The translations under genes were made by a program, and so were the position numbers. 64,000 nt of DNA from Tritrichomonas musculus (Eukaryota; Parabasalia; Tritrichomonadida; Tritrichomonadidae). Below the pieces are notes generated by a model. The model was not told the origin of the DNA, searched no databases, and saw nothing but the letters and a program-made list of their open reading frames with translations. The stretch is from contig JAPFFF010000009.1 in NCBI GenBank assembly GCA_039105265.1, positions 2,170,001 to 2,234,000 of the forward strand. The letters are read 5' to 3'. Of the stretch, positions 18,545 to 28,389 are shown in pieces. Position 1 is the first letter of the stretch. Every line of letters starts with the position of its first letter.

Positions 18545-20137
18545 TTACAATTCACTATTTTGTTCTTTTGATGGAACCTGCTTCTTACTTGAAAAAGTAA
18601 TATTTTTCTTCTTTCTTGGAATTTCTTTAATTATTTCGTCAGTAATTGCTGTTTCATTGAATTCAGGCAATTTGAACTGTGAAGATGAATGAATAGAAAC
18701 CCAATTCATAATTTCACCAAAATCGAAAGAAGATTGATAAAATTCTATATTATCAAGAGTTTCTTTTTCTTTAGCAGGAAACCTGGCAATGAAAGGGAAT
18801 TCAATATACTTGTTTTTCTTTTGGAAGCTATAAATCAATTCTGGAAGGTCATTTTTTGAAACATCAAAAAACAAAAACTTTACTTTTTGATTATTTAAAA
18901 ATTCTTGAGCTTTCTTTATAGTAAAAACTATTTTAAGGTAATCACTTAAATCTTCCTTAAGAAAAACAATAAAGCAATCATTTTCTTTGTTTCTATTAGC
19001 TTCAATTATCTGATCAAAATTATTATAGTTTGCTTTCATTTGAATTGGAATAGAATATGATGCATTAGAATTATCAATAATTTCTTCTGAAACAAGAGTT
19101 GGAGATTTTTTCTCGTTTTCCAAAATACTATTGATAAGCTCGGATAAATGCTCGGAATCATGAACTTTATTAGGATCTGAAACGATCCACCTTCTAGCAT
19201 TTTTGGAAAATTCAGATTCTTTATCTAAATCATTAACCAAAAATTGGGTTTCAATTATAATAAAAGACGGTGAGTTGAAGTGGCAAAATCTTCCAACTTT
19301 GCATATCAAATCGTCTTTATTCTTTGGAATGGTTGAAAAATAAAATTTGTCTTTATATTTTCCATTTCGAGCAAATTGATTTAATATTTGATTTTCTTTA
19401 TTTGCTAATGATTCATTGTTATTTGTCATAAAATAGCCAGCAATGTATTTTTTATCTGTCAAGTGTGATATGTTGTTGTTAAGAATATATGAAATATCTG
19501 TTAAATATGTTTTTGTATAAACTTTATAATTATTATTATTAACGCGAATCAATTGACGGTCAGCCGGACGATATACATAAACACCTGCTGATACATTGAT
19601 GTTAAAATGGCGAAAGAGAGCGGACAATGTTTGATAAAAAATTTCATTTTTAGGAAAATTTTTTGGTTTTGGAGCACGGTCAACACCTATTATAGCTATC
19701 TCATGTCCTTCTATTATTTTTCTTATTTCTTCAGGTGATGCGAGTCTCTTTGTTCGACCACCCGAAAGATATTTGCAATACGAAATTATATTAAATGCAG
19801 TTGGCTCCAAAAAAGACGTTCTTGAATTTCCGTTATAATAAACTGGTTTCCCCGAAATATATCCTATAAATGTAGCATGATGATTAGAAAAAGAGCGTGA
19901 CTTTGAAAGCTCTGATGAAGCTAACGCAAAATTGATTTTATCTTTATATTCTGAAATGGCAAATTCAGCAAAATTCAAAGAATATGTTTTGTTCTCAGGT
20001 AAAAATATGATCATACTTGGTCCTTGGGAATTTACAAATAAATCCAATTGCGTTTCATTTTCGAGTTTCGGAAGGTATGGTACTTCACCAATTGGTTTTT
20101 TAAGTCTGAAGAAAAGAAGAAAAATGATGAATAACAT
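18545..20137 (-). CDS. redox-inactive PDI-like thioredoxin-fold protein, ER
   Basis: The N-terminus (MLFIIFLLFF) is hydrophobic and may be a short signal peptide, and the C-terminus NSEL may be a KDEL-type retention variant. Two thioredoxin-like regions are visible: residues 30-100 (PSMIIFLPENKTYSLNFAEF, INFALASS) and about 395-510 (DCFIVFLKEDLS, KVKFLFFDVSKNDLP, FPFIARFPAKEKE). In both, the place where PDIs have CxxC has no cysteine pair (LPENKTYSL in the first), so no disulfide exchange is expected; a chaperone or scaffold role is likelier. The middle part (140-260) is unassigned. A candidate initiator TCATTTCAT lies directly before the ATG. Identification as PDI-like is by pattern, not proven. 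Confidence 0.55.
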   Translation of the reverse strand: MLFIIFLLFFRLKKPIGEVPYLPKLENETQLDLFVNSQGPSMIIFLPENKTYSLNFAEFAISEYKDKINFALASSELSKSRSFSNHHATFIGYISGKPVYYNGNSRTSFLEPTAFNIISYCKYLSGGRTKRLASPEEIRKIIEGHEIAIIGVDRAPKPKNFPKNEIFYQTLSALFRHFNINVSAGVYVYRPADRQLIRVNNNNYKVYTKTYLTDISYILNNNISHLTDKKYIAGYFMTNNNESLANKENQILNQFARNGKYKDKFYFSTIPKNKDDLICKVGRFCHFNSPSFIIIETQFLVNDLDKESEFSKNARRWIVSDPNKVHDSEHLSELINSILENEKKSPTLVSEEIIDNSNASYSIPIQMKANYNNFDQIIEANRNKENDCFIVFLKEDLSDYLKIVFTIKKAQEFLNNQKVKFLFFDVSKNDLPELIYSFQKKNKYIEFPFIARFPAKEKETLDNIEFYQSSFDFGEIMNWVSIHSSSQFKLPEFNETAITDEIIKEIPRKKKNITFSSKKQVPSKEQNSEL

Positions 20138-20867
20138 ATGAAATGATCAGCTTTTGAAAATTGATAAAAAAGTGAAATTTCAATTGAATTCAATTTCTTT
20201 ATTGATCTCAATTTTTTATGAAATTTGTTGGTATTAATTATTTTTTTAAAAATATAATTATTGCATTTTGTTTATGTTAATGGGAAGTACAATACGTATA
20301 TTATTTAAAGTAAAATATTATATAAGCAAACTATTATGATAGAACTTATTTATTCGAAAATTCATCTAATTTTTTGATATTCGTTTTCTCAAGATTTCTT
20401 TTTAATTATGATAAAACAAGTAATCAAAAAGAATTAACATCTAAATTACCTTTACAATAAATATTACATTACTCGCAAACCTTAATTTATTTAGTTAAAA
20501 CTTTTTTTAATCAGGAAAATCAAAAAAGGATTTTTGAGGAAACACTATTACACTGCTATTAAGTGATGGAGTTAATATATTTAATATCTATATAATTATT
20601 TATTTGCTATTAATTTATTATTAGTAATAAATTTTTCACTTTCTAAATTGAATAGTTTTGTTGAACTTATGATGCAGTCGTATATTATCTAAAAATATAA
20701 ATTCATAGTTCGAACGTGTTTTGAATTATCTGTATCTCTTTGACAATTTTAAAATTTTTTTTATAGCTTCAATTGGCTTTCAAAGGTTAATTTATTAAAA
20801 TCAATTTCGATCATTTATGTGATGTGATAGTAAACGTTCAACCATTCGATTTGACATTTAAGGCACA
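20138..20867. other. divergent intergenic region
   Basis: Shared 5' region of the PDI-like gene (leftward) and the C2/TerD-like gene (rightward). Very AT-rich. TCATTTCAT adjoins the ATG on the left; GACATTTAAGG lies 5 nt before the ATG on the right. No RNA gene or repeat recognised. Confidence 0.35.
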
Positions 20868-22484
20868 ATGAGCGATCAGAGGAACCAAATTTACGGCTTC
20901 TATCAACTTCGAATTATTTCCGCAGAAAATCCGCCACAATGTAGCAAATTATATGTCAAAATGTCTTTAGCAGGGCCAATTAAAGCATATCTTGATAAAA
21001 CAGGTTTCGCTTCACACAAGAAATGCGAATGGAAAACAGGATGGTTTTACTTCAATCCGATACGAGGAACGCGAGTTTATTTCGATCTTTACAATGACGA
21101 TGTTGGTGTTGATAAATTGTATGCAACAGGAAATTTTGATCCAAAGACAATGAAAATGAGCCAAAACGGCGAAATTATACAAATACCCCTAACCCATCTT
21201 ACAGGAAAATACAGTAACTCGAATTCACCGACGATTCTCAACGTTGTAATCCAATATATGCCACGTGATATTCCTTCTATTGCGGCTCCATCATCAAGTA
21301 CTTCATCTCCTTTATATATATCTGTTGATTCTAATGTTAGAATAACTCAAAATAATCTCAATCAGTTTTATCGATTTCCTTTTGAGCTCTCTGCAGTTGT
21401 ATTCAATGATTCGTCAAATGTTTGCCGCTGTGTGAATTCTGCTTATCGTGAAGTTCAAGGTCTTTATCATTCTGGTCCTCATACGCCTGGCTCATACTCT
21501 TCTTTTTCGCCAGTTCTTAGAATAGATCCAAAGGCTCTCCAAAAAATCGGAAAATATGTTTATATCATTCTATCAACTACAAATTATACGCCTCTGAAAA
21601 AAATTCTTAATCCAAATAATTCTCCAGTCGATGCTAATGTGACCGTTTGGAAAACAGACGAACCTTCAGGCGAATATAATCGGGCTGAAGATTTTAAACT
21701 TAGAGAAAAAGGAAATAAAATGGAGCCATTTGGACAATTTCAAGTTATTGCCGATGCTCAGGCCTGTCATGTTGTTGTTGCCTACGGATATATTAAAGAA
21801 GGAAATTTGGAACTTGTTCCATCCAATTTTTCGGTCCCTAATGATGAATGCCCATCTTTTCAGGACCCAAGTGAAATTATTGGAAATATACTCACTTCTA
21901 TTTCTTATGCAAGAATTCCACCTCCTTATGCCCCAAGCAACCTTTCTATTGCAAATGGAGTACCTGTTTATCTTCCTCGCTCTCTATGCTCTATGTTTAA
22001 GATTGGTTTTGAACCAAAAGTCACAGCTATTGTTGGAAGCCTTAAAAAACATAACTTTTCAGTAACGTGCTTAAACTTTGATTTGAAGCCGATTCTTTCA
22101 TGCGGAAATTCAAATTCTAATATTGCAAATAATAATATAAATTATGTATCTGGTAATATCACAGCCAATCTTGGCTCATTGCCAAGTGAAATTTGTTATC
22201 TAGTTTTTAATATTTATGGTGGTGATACCTTAGCTAAAGAGCTTTCCAAAGATAACGACAAAACAAATGAATCTTTATATTTGAAGGTTCTTGTGAACCA
22301 ATTTGAAGTTATCAAAGCACCCTCAAAATACAGTAAAACAAAGAGAGGAATGGTTTGGTTTATTTTATATAAGGACCCATTTGGCGGATGGACAATTCTT
22401 AATTTAAGGCATGCTGTTCAAGGATCAACTGAAAATGACTGCATTAATGAAGGTGTCAAAGCTATTAGATCAATATTGCTGTAA
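20868..22484 (+). CDS. C2-like domain plus TerD-like repeats
   Basis: Residues about 10-130 look like a C2-type beta-sandwich (YQLRIISAENPPQCSKLYVKM, then VYFDLYNDD). The rest appears to hold two TerD-type domains: residues about 165-330 (LSAVVFNDSSNVCRCVNSAY, HSGPHTPGSYSSF, YVYIILST) and 385-530 (FSVTCLNFDLKPILSCGN, VSGNITANLGSLPSEICYLV, GMVWFILYKD, GWTILNLRHAV). TerD domains are known mainly from bacterial tellurite-resistance and calcium-binding stress proteins; in protists they occur in various signalling fusions. A membrane- or calcium-related role is possible. The match is by pattern of hydrophobic strands and the SG/GD positions; metal ligands are not clearly kept, so I hold it loosely. 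Confidence 0.5.
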   Translation: MSDQRNQIYGFYQLRIISAENPPQCSKLYVKMSLAGPIKAYLDKTGFASHKKCEWKTGWFYFNPIRGTRVYFDLYNDDVGVDKLYATGNFDPKTMKMSQNGEIIQIPLTHLTGKYSNSNSPTILNVVIQYMPRDIPSIAAPSSSTSSPLYISVDSNVRITQNNLNQFYRFPFELSAVVFNDSSNVCRCVNSAYREVQGLYHSGPHTPGSYSSFSPVLRIDPKALQKIGKYVYIILSTTNYTPLKKILNPNNSPVDANVTVWKTDEPSGEYNRAEDFKLREKGNKMEPFGQFQVIADAQACHVVVAYGYIKEGNLELVPSNFSVPNDECPSFQDPSEIIGNILTSISYARIPPPYAPSNLSIANGVPVYLPRSLCSMFKIGFEPKVTAIVGSLKKHNFSVTCLNFDLKPILSCGNSNSNIANNNINYVSGNITANLGSLPSEICYLVFNIYGGDTLAKELSKDNDKTNESLYLKVLVNQFEVIKAPSKYSKTKRGMVWFILYKDPFGGWTILNLRHAVQGSTENDCINEGVKAIRSILL

Positions 22485-22714
22485 GAATTTTAGTATCTAA
22501 AATGAAAAAGAACTCTTCCTATTTATTATGTCATTCTTCTATTTTAATAAAATTTCTAAATCTTCGACTCTACTATCATTTATTTAGTATTAAATCAAGA
22601 TTATTGTATTAATAATTAAAAAGATGGAATAATGATATATTTGGATATTTTTTAGTAAAAGCCTGTTTTTTCGATTTAAGTAGCTTTTTTCTCTAATTTA
22701 TATAAGATAGAAAA

Positions 22715-24427
22715 TTATGATTGTGGAATTGTTGCTTTTGTCATTAAAACGCCATAAAATTCAATTCCATTTAATTTTAATTGATTGAAGAAAGGTTTTG
22801 TTTGCCTAGCTCCGTTTTTAAGTAGAGTTAACTTAAAACATGAAAAATAATTTTGCTGTTTTTGCTGCTGTTTTGCATTTACAGGGAAAGTTGCAATTGC
22901 ATTAGGTTCAGTCAATAATGATGTATTCGAAATCAGTGATAAGAGAGTCCAGTTTTCCATATCATCTGAACCTTCTATTTTCCAACTCTTTGGTTGAAGC
23001 CCTTCAAGATTCTTATCAAATAATTTTGTTGCATCATTATAAACATATCGAGATGATGCTAATGTATAATGGCTTAGACAAAGTTTGTGATATGGAAATC
23101 GTATAGTGATCCATGCATTTTTCAAAACCGAAAGTTCTTTCTTTGAATATGTATTCCAATTAAACGACCAAAGGTCATCATAGTTAAAAAGTTTGTACAC
23201 GTTTCTTTCAAGATCACCTCCGCATTTAACTTCAACTATGCGGTTGAAATAATATGGTTTCTTTGTCATGATATAATTAAAGACACCATTGAATAGATCT
23301 TTATCTGTTCTATACAAAAATTTTTGTGGAGGTTGATTATAAAATGTATCGTCATCTTCCTCTTCATATCCTTCTTCAAAATTATCATCATTATTATAAT
23401 AATCATAATTATTGTAAGGATAATTATAGTTTTCATTATATTTTTTGTTGTAATTATTATAATCATTATCAACATAATTATCATCATAATTGTCTTCGTA
23501 ATTATCGTTGAAGTTATCATTGTAATTATCATCATAATTATCATTATAATTGCTATCTTGATCTTGACTTTGACTTTTATCATATTGATTTGAATTCTGG
23601 TAATTGGTTGATTCTACTTGATTTTCTTGAAGTTCATCTTCAGTTTTTGAAGGTTTGGATTCATCATCTACTTCATCGCAAAAATCATTTGAATTTATTG
23701 GCTTAATAAACCTTGATTCAATATTTTTTATAAAATCTAGAGGAAGCGAATCAAGTGAGACCTGATTAATAATTTTGCACATTAAAGAATTAGAAATACG
23801 AGAAAAGTCCATATAGCTAAATAAAACAGAAAATTCTTTTCCTCGTTGGCCAATAAGATTTGTTACAAAATTCAAATACCAATTATTGTCTATTTGTTTA
23901 AAATATGGAGATCCAAACAAAAATTTCAGAGATTCTAAACTTAATTGGTCAAGTACGCTGTCATTTTTTAAAGTCTTCCAATTATTTTGTATGAATTTAA
24001 GGATATCTGGGCATTGGATATTATTATCAGCATAATTTGTTAATAATATAAAAACATTTTGCGAATTAATTTTAACATCGGCGTAAGGCCGCGTAGCTGT
24101 CACAAGTGGCTCTATACTAAGAAGTTTTGCAATGTAATTTAAAAATATGGCGTTATCTTGATTAATTTCGTGTTGATTTCCTTTTAAAAGCGAAATAAAA
24201 ACTTCAAATATTTTGTGAGGATCTTTGAGTTCTTTAAATTTATATTCGTATAAAGGTTTTGCTCCAGATATTTGTAAACTGATAACTTTTGAAATTGCAG
24301 AAATTAATATTGATTGAACTTTATATGTTCTATTATCGATGTAAAATGTAAAATCAGGTGTAATAGCCGTTTGAGCAAAAGACTGAAGTGTATAATGAGG
24401 TAAAACTACATCAAGAGATGAAATCAT
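22715..24427 (-). CDS. BTB / low-complexity / F5/8 type C domain protein
   Basis: Residues 20-115 fit a BTB fold (PDFTFYIDNRTYKVQSILIS, then FEVFISLLKG), followed by a helical BACK-like stretch to about 250. Residues 265-370 are a low-complexity linker of Asn/Asp/Tyr, with NYNDNYDDNY-type repeats and an acidic end (EEGYEEEDDD). The C-terminal 180 residues form an F5/8 type C domain (WITIRFPYHKLCLSHYTLAS, PKSWKIEGSDDMENWTLLS, LKLNGIEFYG). This architecture is common in trichomonads and the same as the broken gene at 14182-15456. Such proteins may be adaptors for cullin-3 ubiquitin ligases, with the discoidin-like domain as binding module; that is inference. The repetitive linker creates open antisense frames that are not genes. 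Confidence 0.8.
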   Translation of the reverse strand: MISSLDVVLPHYTLQSFAQTAITPDFTFYIDNRTYKVQSILISAISKVISLQISGAKPLYEYKFKELKDPHKIFEVFISLLKGNQHEINQDNAIFLNYIAKLLSIEPLVTATRPYADVKINSQNVFILLTNYADNNIQCPDILKFIQNNWKTLKNDSVLDQLSLESLKFLFGSPYFKQIDNNWYLNFVTNLIGQRGKEFSVLFSYMDFSRISNSLMCKIINQVSLDSLPLDFIKNIESRFIKPINSNDFCDEVDDESKPSKTEDELQENQVESTNYQNSNQYDKSQSQDQDSNYNDNYDDNYNDNFNDNYEDNYDDNYVDNDYNNYNKKYNENYNYPYNNYDYYNNDDNFEEGYEEEDDDTFYNQPPQKFLYRTDKDLFNGVFNYIMTKKPYYFNRIVEVKCGGDLERNVYKLFNYDDLWSFNWNTYSKKELSVLKNAWITIRFPYHKLCLSHYTLASSRYVYNDATKLFDKNLEGLQPKSWKIEGSDDMENWTLLSLISNTSLLTEPNAIATFPVNAKQQQKQQNYFSCFKLTLLKNGARQTKPFFNQLKLNGIEFYGVLMTKATIPQS

Positions 24428-25415
24428 GTATTTAAGGAGATGTTTCAGCCAAAAATTTTCTCACAAAAACAATTTCTTATTATTATAAATATCTTTGAAT
24501 AAAAATATGTTTAGTAATTATATTTTCATATATTTATAATTTACATAATTTTGTTTAGTTATATATATTTATAGCATATGGATAAATGCATATTTTTTGT
24601 ATTTGTATAATAATGATCAAAGACTCTTGTAACCTTACTTTATAACATATATTATTCTAATGCATACTTAACTTCCACCTAACTATTATTAGATCTTGCC
24701 TATTAGACTTTTTTAAATTATCCGAAATTTTGTTTTCTATAATAAATTTTCTGATTTTTAAACTTATGCAGAAATTTTACAATAAAATCAAAAATGTTTT
24801 CAATGTCATTTTGGCATGTTGAGATATGAAATTTAAGAATATAAAAATTCTACATAAGTTGATTTACAAGGCTAAATATATAATTACGCATATTATATTT
24901 GATCTATTTATTTCAAATTCCATAAAATGCTGTTATTCGAATTATTGTGGTGTGTGATTTCACAATAAAATAGTAAAAGCTTTGAGTCTTTTCAAAAAGT
25001 TATTAACATTTCAAATATCATATAGAAAATAAAACCGTTTTTATATATATATATATATTGTAGAATCAGATTGGGAATGATCAGTAATAACCTTTTCAGC
25101 TTACTTCTGAATTAGGACATTTGCCACTTCAATTCTTTGTGTTACGGAAATGAGACGGGAACAGTTCCAAAGCAGGTTTATCATCATTGAGTCATATTAG
25201 GTTGTTTGTTTGTTTGTTTTTTTCTGAGGTAAAAATCCTTAAGCTTGCCTTATTCATAGTGCTAGTCTTCAGAGTACTAATTATTTTTCTGAAGTATAGT
25301 ATTTTCAAAGTATCCCTTAATACCAGAATGAAGAGCTGGGACTTCTTGATCAAGCATCATGATTTTCTTTTCTACTTGAGTAGGTTAGAGAGTAAGGAGG
25401 GGCTTTGGGTTGGGG
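24428..25415. other. AT-rich region without recognised genes
   Basis: Contains a TA dinucleotide run (about 25041-25059) and a GTTT run (25200-25222). A frame at 25187-25441 is open for 84 codons but has no recognisable protein character and overlaps the leader repeat; I do not call it. Confidence 0.4.
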
Positions 25416-25568
25416 AAAATAAAATGACCCCCTCGTCATAGGGTTTACGTCTTCATTTCTCCAGTTCCATGACTCAAAAAATCACCACTTTTTCAAAATT
25501 AGACCTCGAAACTTTCACAAAATGGCATAGACAAATTTTGAATAAATTGACGAACTCCCAAAAATAAC
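25416..25568 (+). repeat. 150-bp leader repeat, copy A
   Basis: About 90 percent identical by eye to copy B at 25953-26104. It contains AATGACCCCCTCGTC, CCATGACTCA, AAATCACCACTTTTTCAAAA and AATAAATTGACGAACTC. It ends 39 nt before the ATG of the 92-aa ORF. Confidence 0.85.
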
Positions 25569-25588
25569 ATTTCTTTAAATGGTGGGAG

Positions 25589-25597
25589 TTTTTTATC
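25589..25597 (+). promoter_or_regulatory. TTTTTTATC box
   Basis: Ends 10 nt before the ATG at 25608; one of five such boxes in the window. CTCATTAA follows and could be an initiator. Confidence 0.35.
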
Positions 25598-25607
25598 CTC
25601 TCATTAA

Positions 25608-25886
25608 ATGACAAACTATTATCAACATATTAACGACTTTGAAGATATTGTTCTGATTGATAATGTAATGCCTGCTGATGTTAAACAATTGATATCAAAT
25701 TGCAATCATACTTTCCATAAAAGGTTTTATTTCTTCAGTCCTTCAGAAAAGAAATTTTATCGATATTATCCTGATGAACAACAATCAAGAGAATTACCAA
25801 GCAAATTGAGAACCAATTTTATATCACCATCATATCGTTTAACTCCAGATATTTCATTCAAATCAGGTAAGAAGATGATATTATAA
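25608..25886 (+). CDS. small hypothetical protein, 92 aa
   Basis: A complete ORF behind leader repeat A and a TTTTTTATC box. The protein starts MTNYYQHINDFEDIVLIDNV and is basic and aromatic in its second half (HKRFYFFSPSEKKFYRYYPD). It has no signal peptide, membrane segment or known domain. Leader copy B lies 67 bp downstream of its stop and leads to a second, broken small ORF, so the pair looks like a duplicated cassette with one promoter type and different coding parts. Confidence 0.5.
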   Translation: MTNYYQHINDFEDIVLIDNVMPADVKQLISNCNHTFHKRFYFFSPSEKKFYRYYPDEQQSRELPSKLRTNFISPSYRLTPDISFKSGKKMIL

Positions 25887-25952
25887 TCAGCAAGCATTTC
25901 ATTAAAAGAATTGAGCAAATGAATAAACTAATTCTTTCTAAAGCTAAGTGAT

Positions 25953-26104
25953 AATAAAATGACCCCCTCGTCTTAGGGTTTACATACCTCTATCATCAGC
26001 GCCATGACTCATAAAATCACCACTTTTTCAAAATTAGCCCTCGAAACTTTCACAAAATGGCAGAGACAAATTTTGAATAAATTGACGAACTCACAAAAAT
26101 AACA
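25953..26104 (+). repeat. 150-bp leader repeat, copy B
   Basis: Second copy of the leader at 25416-25568, same orientation, no indels seen by eye. It ends 57 nt before the ATG of the broken small ORF at 26162. Confidence 0.85.
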
Positions 26105-26139
26105 AGAACGAAAAATCGAACTTTCAAAAATTTTTTATT

Positions 26140-26148
26140 TTTTTTATC
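26140..26148 (+). promoter_or_regulatory. TTTTTTATC box
   Basis: Ends 13 nt before the ATG at 26162. Fifth instance of the box ahead of a small ORF in this window. Confidence 0.3.
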
Positions 26149-26161
26149 AGCAATTTATAAA

Positions 26162-26350
26162 ATGTCAAACCAAACCGAAACATTAAGCGAGCTCATTAAT
26201 TGAATCAACAAAAAGCTAAAGGGTTGGCGACTAGCATTAAAAAACCTCTACGACAATGATGATGTCGTTGACGGAGTACTAAAAGAGATAAATCACTTTA
26301 TTGAACAACTAAATAAATATAACAATTTGGTAAAAGCGAACTCAAACTAA
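26162..26350 (+). pseudogene. small ORF interrupted by one TGA
   Basis: The frame reads MSNQTETLSELIN, then TGA (26201-26203), then INKKLKGWRLALKNL and a further helical, acidic stretch (YDNDDVVDGV) to TAA at 26350: 61 sense codons plus the internal stop. The heptad-like hydrophobic spacing suggests a short coiled coil. It resembles the small acidic helical ORFs at 4693-4851 and 5055-5354 in size and in its leader box, but not clearly in sequence. Product unknown. Confidence 0.4.
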
Positions 26351-27468
26351 TCAAATTTACTACAAATTGAACACAATAAAATCATCCAAAGTTTAGAAAA
26401 CTTCATTCGAGAACATTTTTTCCTTGAAAGTACAAGTTTTTCACATGATTAATATATATTATATAACTTAACACAAACAGATTATCATATATGTTGACGT
26501 GAGCAACTTTTACAGGAGCGGACATGTATATACTACAACCATAATTATATTTATATAGTAATTTGCACTTCATTTTTTATGTTCTCGAGCCTTCCAGTTC
26601 CAATTTAACAATAGAAGCAAGAGTTAAAGTTATTATTTACTATATACTTATGTTTCACAAAGTATTTTTGAAACAAATATGTAATATATATTCAAACGAG
26701 GAATGATGAATATTAAAAAATCATCAACAATGTGAATACTTAATTCTTCAACTGAAAAGCAAATTTTTAATGATTCAATAATAGTTGTTCCTTCAGATAA
26801 CAAAGAAAAATATGCTTTATATTTGATTAATACTGTTGAAAAAACTAAACTGCTATAACATTATGTAAATAAATTTGGATAAAAAATAAGAAAAATGGTC
26901 TCAATTAAATTGATAACAGATGATAATCATCCATCCAAAGATCAAAATGAGATCAACAAAAGAGACATTCATAAAGCAAGTAGTACATCAAATATGTAAA
27001 ACAGCATTAGTTTTAATAAAGTGGTTTAAATATATAAACTACTTCTTTTTGACATATAAACTTTTTATGAATGGGACTTTTTGATTGATACAACTTTTAA
27101 TGAGCTGGTTTTTTGAATGAGTCCAGGGGGGAGCCCTTGGTGTTGCGCAAGCGGAACCTATACTATACTACTTTTACCTTAAAATTTCAATCAAATCAAA
27201 ATTTGGATGTCAACAAATTTTTTCAAAATATGTTTTAAGTGTGAAAAACAAATATATATCATTAAGGAATGACATTAAACACATCATACCTCAAAAATAA
27301 AACAAAGATTCAAATTTAAATTTAAATATCATGAAAAGGCGAAAATAACCGCCAAATTTAAACTTTAATATTCACCTTATTCATGAATTTTTATTGATAA
27401 ATTAAAAAGGTCAAAATAACTGCTTAATTGAATTATTTGATTATCTGAAAAATTCATAAACAAAAAGA
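26351..27468. other. non-coding region with decayed ORF remains
   Basis: Short coding-like scraps are visible on the plus strand, for example about 26740-26860 (frame with IFNDSIIVVPSDNKEKYALY ending in TAA) and 26895-26999 (34 codons, MVSIKLITDDNHPSKDQNE), each with stops nearby. They may be remains of another accessory gene. A short G-rich patch (27123-27160) stands out. The last 30 nt hold TTCATAA at 27453-27459, a good initiator candidate for the phosphatase gene. Confidence 0.35.
27453..27459 (+). promoter_or_regulatory. candidate initiator (Inr-like TTCATAA)
   Basis: TTCATAA lies 10 nt upstream of the ATG at 27469. Trichomonad genes are known to use a TCA-type initiator very near the start codon. 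Identical or near-identical sites precede the C2 gene (34819-34825) and the DHHC gene (40343-40349). Confidence 0.45.
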
Positions 27469-28389
27469 ATGGAGAAAGGAGATCTTGATGAAATCATTAG
27501 TATGCTTCGTGAAGCCAAATATCCTCCAAAGAATACAGTAAATAAACTTTGCGAAAAAGCTATTGAGTTATTGACGACATTACCAAATGTTGTTTCAGTT
27601 ACCCCACCCGTTACAGTTTGTGGAGATACACACGGTCAATTCTTCGATCTCCTCGAACTCTTCGAGATTGGCGGTCAGTGTCCAGACACAAACTACCTTT
27701 TCTTGGGCGATTATGTTGATCGTGGTTATTTCAGCTGCGAAACATTTTTACTACTTTTAACCCTCAAACTCCGTTATCCGAATAGAATAACTCTTCTCCG
27801 TGGAAACCATGAGTCCCGTCAAACTACTCAAGCTTACGGTTTCTATGATGAAGTTATTCGTAAATATGGAGATGTTGCTATGTGGAACCTTCTCAATAAA
27901 GTTTTTGATGTACTTCCATTATGCGCAGTAATTGGTGGAAAAATTTTCTGTGTTCATGGAGGTTTATCTCCAATTTTAACATCAGTCGATCAAATTCAAA
28001 GACTCGATAGAAAGAAAGAAGTTCCAGATAGAGGACCAATTTGTGATATTCTTTGGTCCGATCCAGATGTTGTCCCAAGCTTTACAATTAGCCCAAGAGG
28101 TGCAGGATATTTATTTGGTGATAATGCAGTCAAACAATTTAACAGAACTAACAAACTCAATTTAGTGTTGAGAGCTCATCAACTTGCTGTTGATGGTTAC
28201 GTAGAATGGTTTGACCGAAAACTTTTTACTGTTTGGTCAGCTCCAAATTATTGCTATCGTGGTGGAAATCCTGCATCAATCCTTGAAGTTGATCCCGATT
28301 GCAACACCAAATGGAAGATGTTTGAAGCAGCTCCTGCTAGCGCTAGAGGTGAAGTTCCAGATAAAACAAGAGTAGAATACTTTATGTAA
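27469..28389 (+). CDS. PP2A-family Ser/Thr phosphatase catalytic subunit
   Basis: A 306-residue PPP phosphatase, the usual length for PP2A/PP4/PP6 catalytic subunits. The metal and catalytic motifs are all present: GDTHGQ (about 52-57, with Thr where Val or Ile is usual), GDYVDRG (81-87), RGNHE (111-115), HGGLSP, and RAHQLAVDGY and WSAPNYCYRGGN near the end. The tail EYFM is close to the YFL end that is carboxymethylated in PP2A-type enzymes, so it is likelier PP2A/PP4/PP6 than PP1. It dephosphorylates Ser/Thr in complex with regulatory subunits in cytosol and nucleus. Which subfamily cannot be settled by eye. Codons are cleaner and less AT-biased than those of its neighbours, as in a well-expressed gene. 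Confidence 0.95.
   Translation: MEKGDLDEIISMLREAKYPPKNTVNKLCEKAIELLTTLPNVVSVTPPVTVCGDTHGQFFDLLELFEIGGQCPDTNYLFLGDYVDRGYFSCETFLLLLTLKLRYPNRITLLRGNHESRQTTQAYGFYDEVIRKYGDVAMWNLLNKVFDVLPLCAVIGGKIFCVHGGLSPILTSVDQIQRLDRKKEVPDRGPICDILWSDPDVVPSFTISPRGAGYLFGDNAVKQFNRTNKLNLVLRAHQLAVDGYVEWFDRKLFTVWSAPNYCYRGGNPASILEVDPDCNTKWKMFEAAPASARGEVPDKTRVEYFM

Noticed and set aside
23266-23593. Open frames around the Asn/Asp/Tyr-rich linker
   Set aside because: Antisense or shifted frames of a low-complexity coding stretch; composition is Ile/Met or His/Tyr monotony.
25187-25441. 84-codon plus-strand ORF
   Set aside because: Overlaps the leader repeat, has a hydrophobic mixed composition without family likeness, and no good start context.
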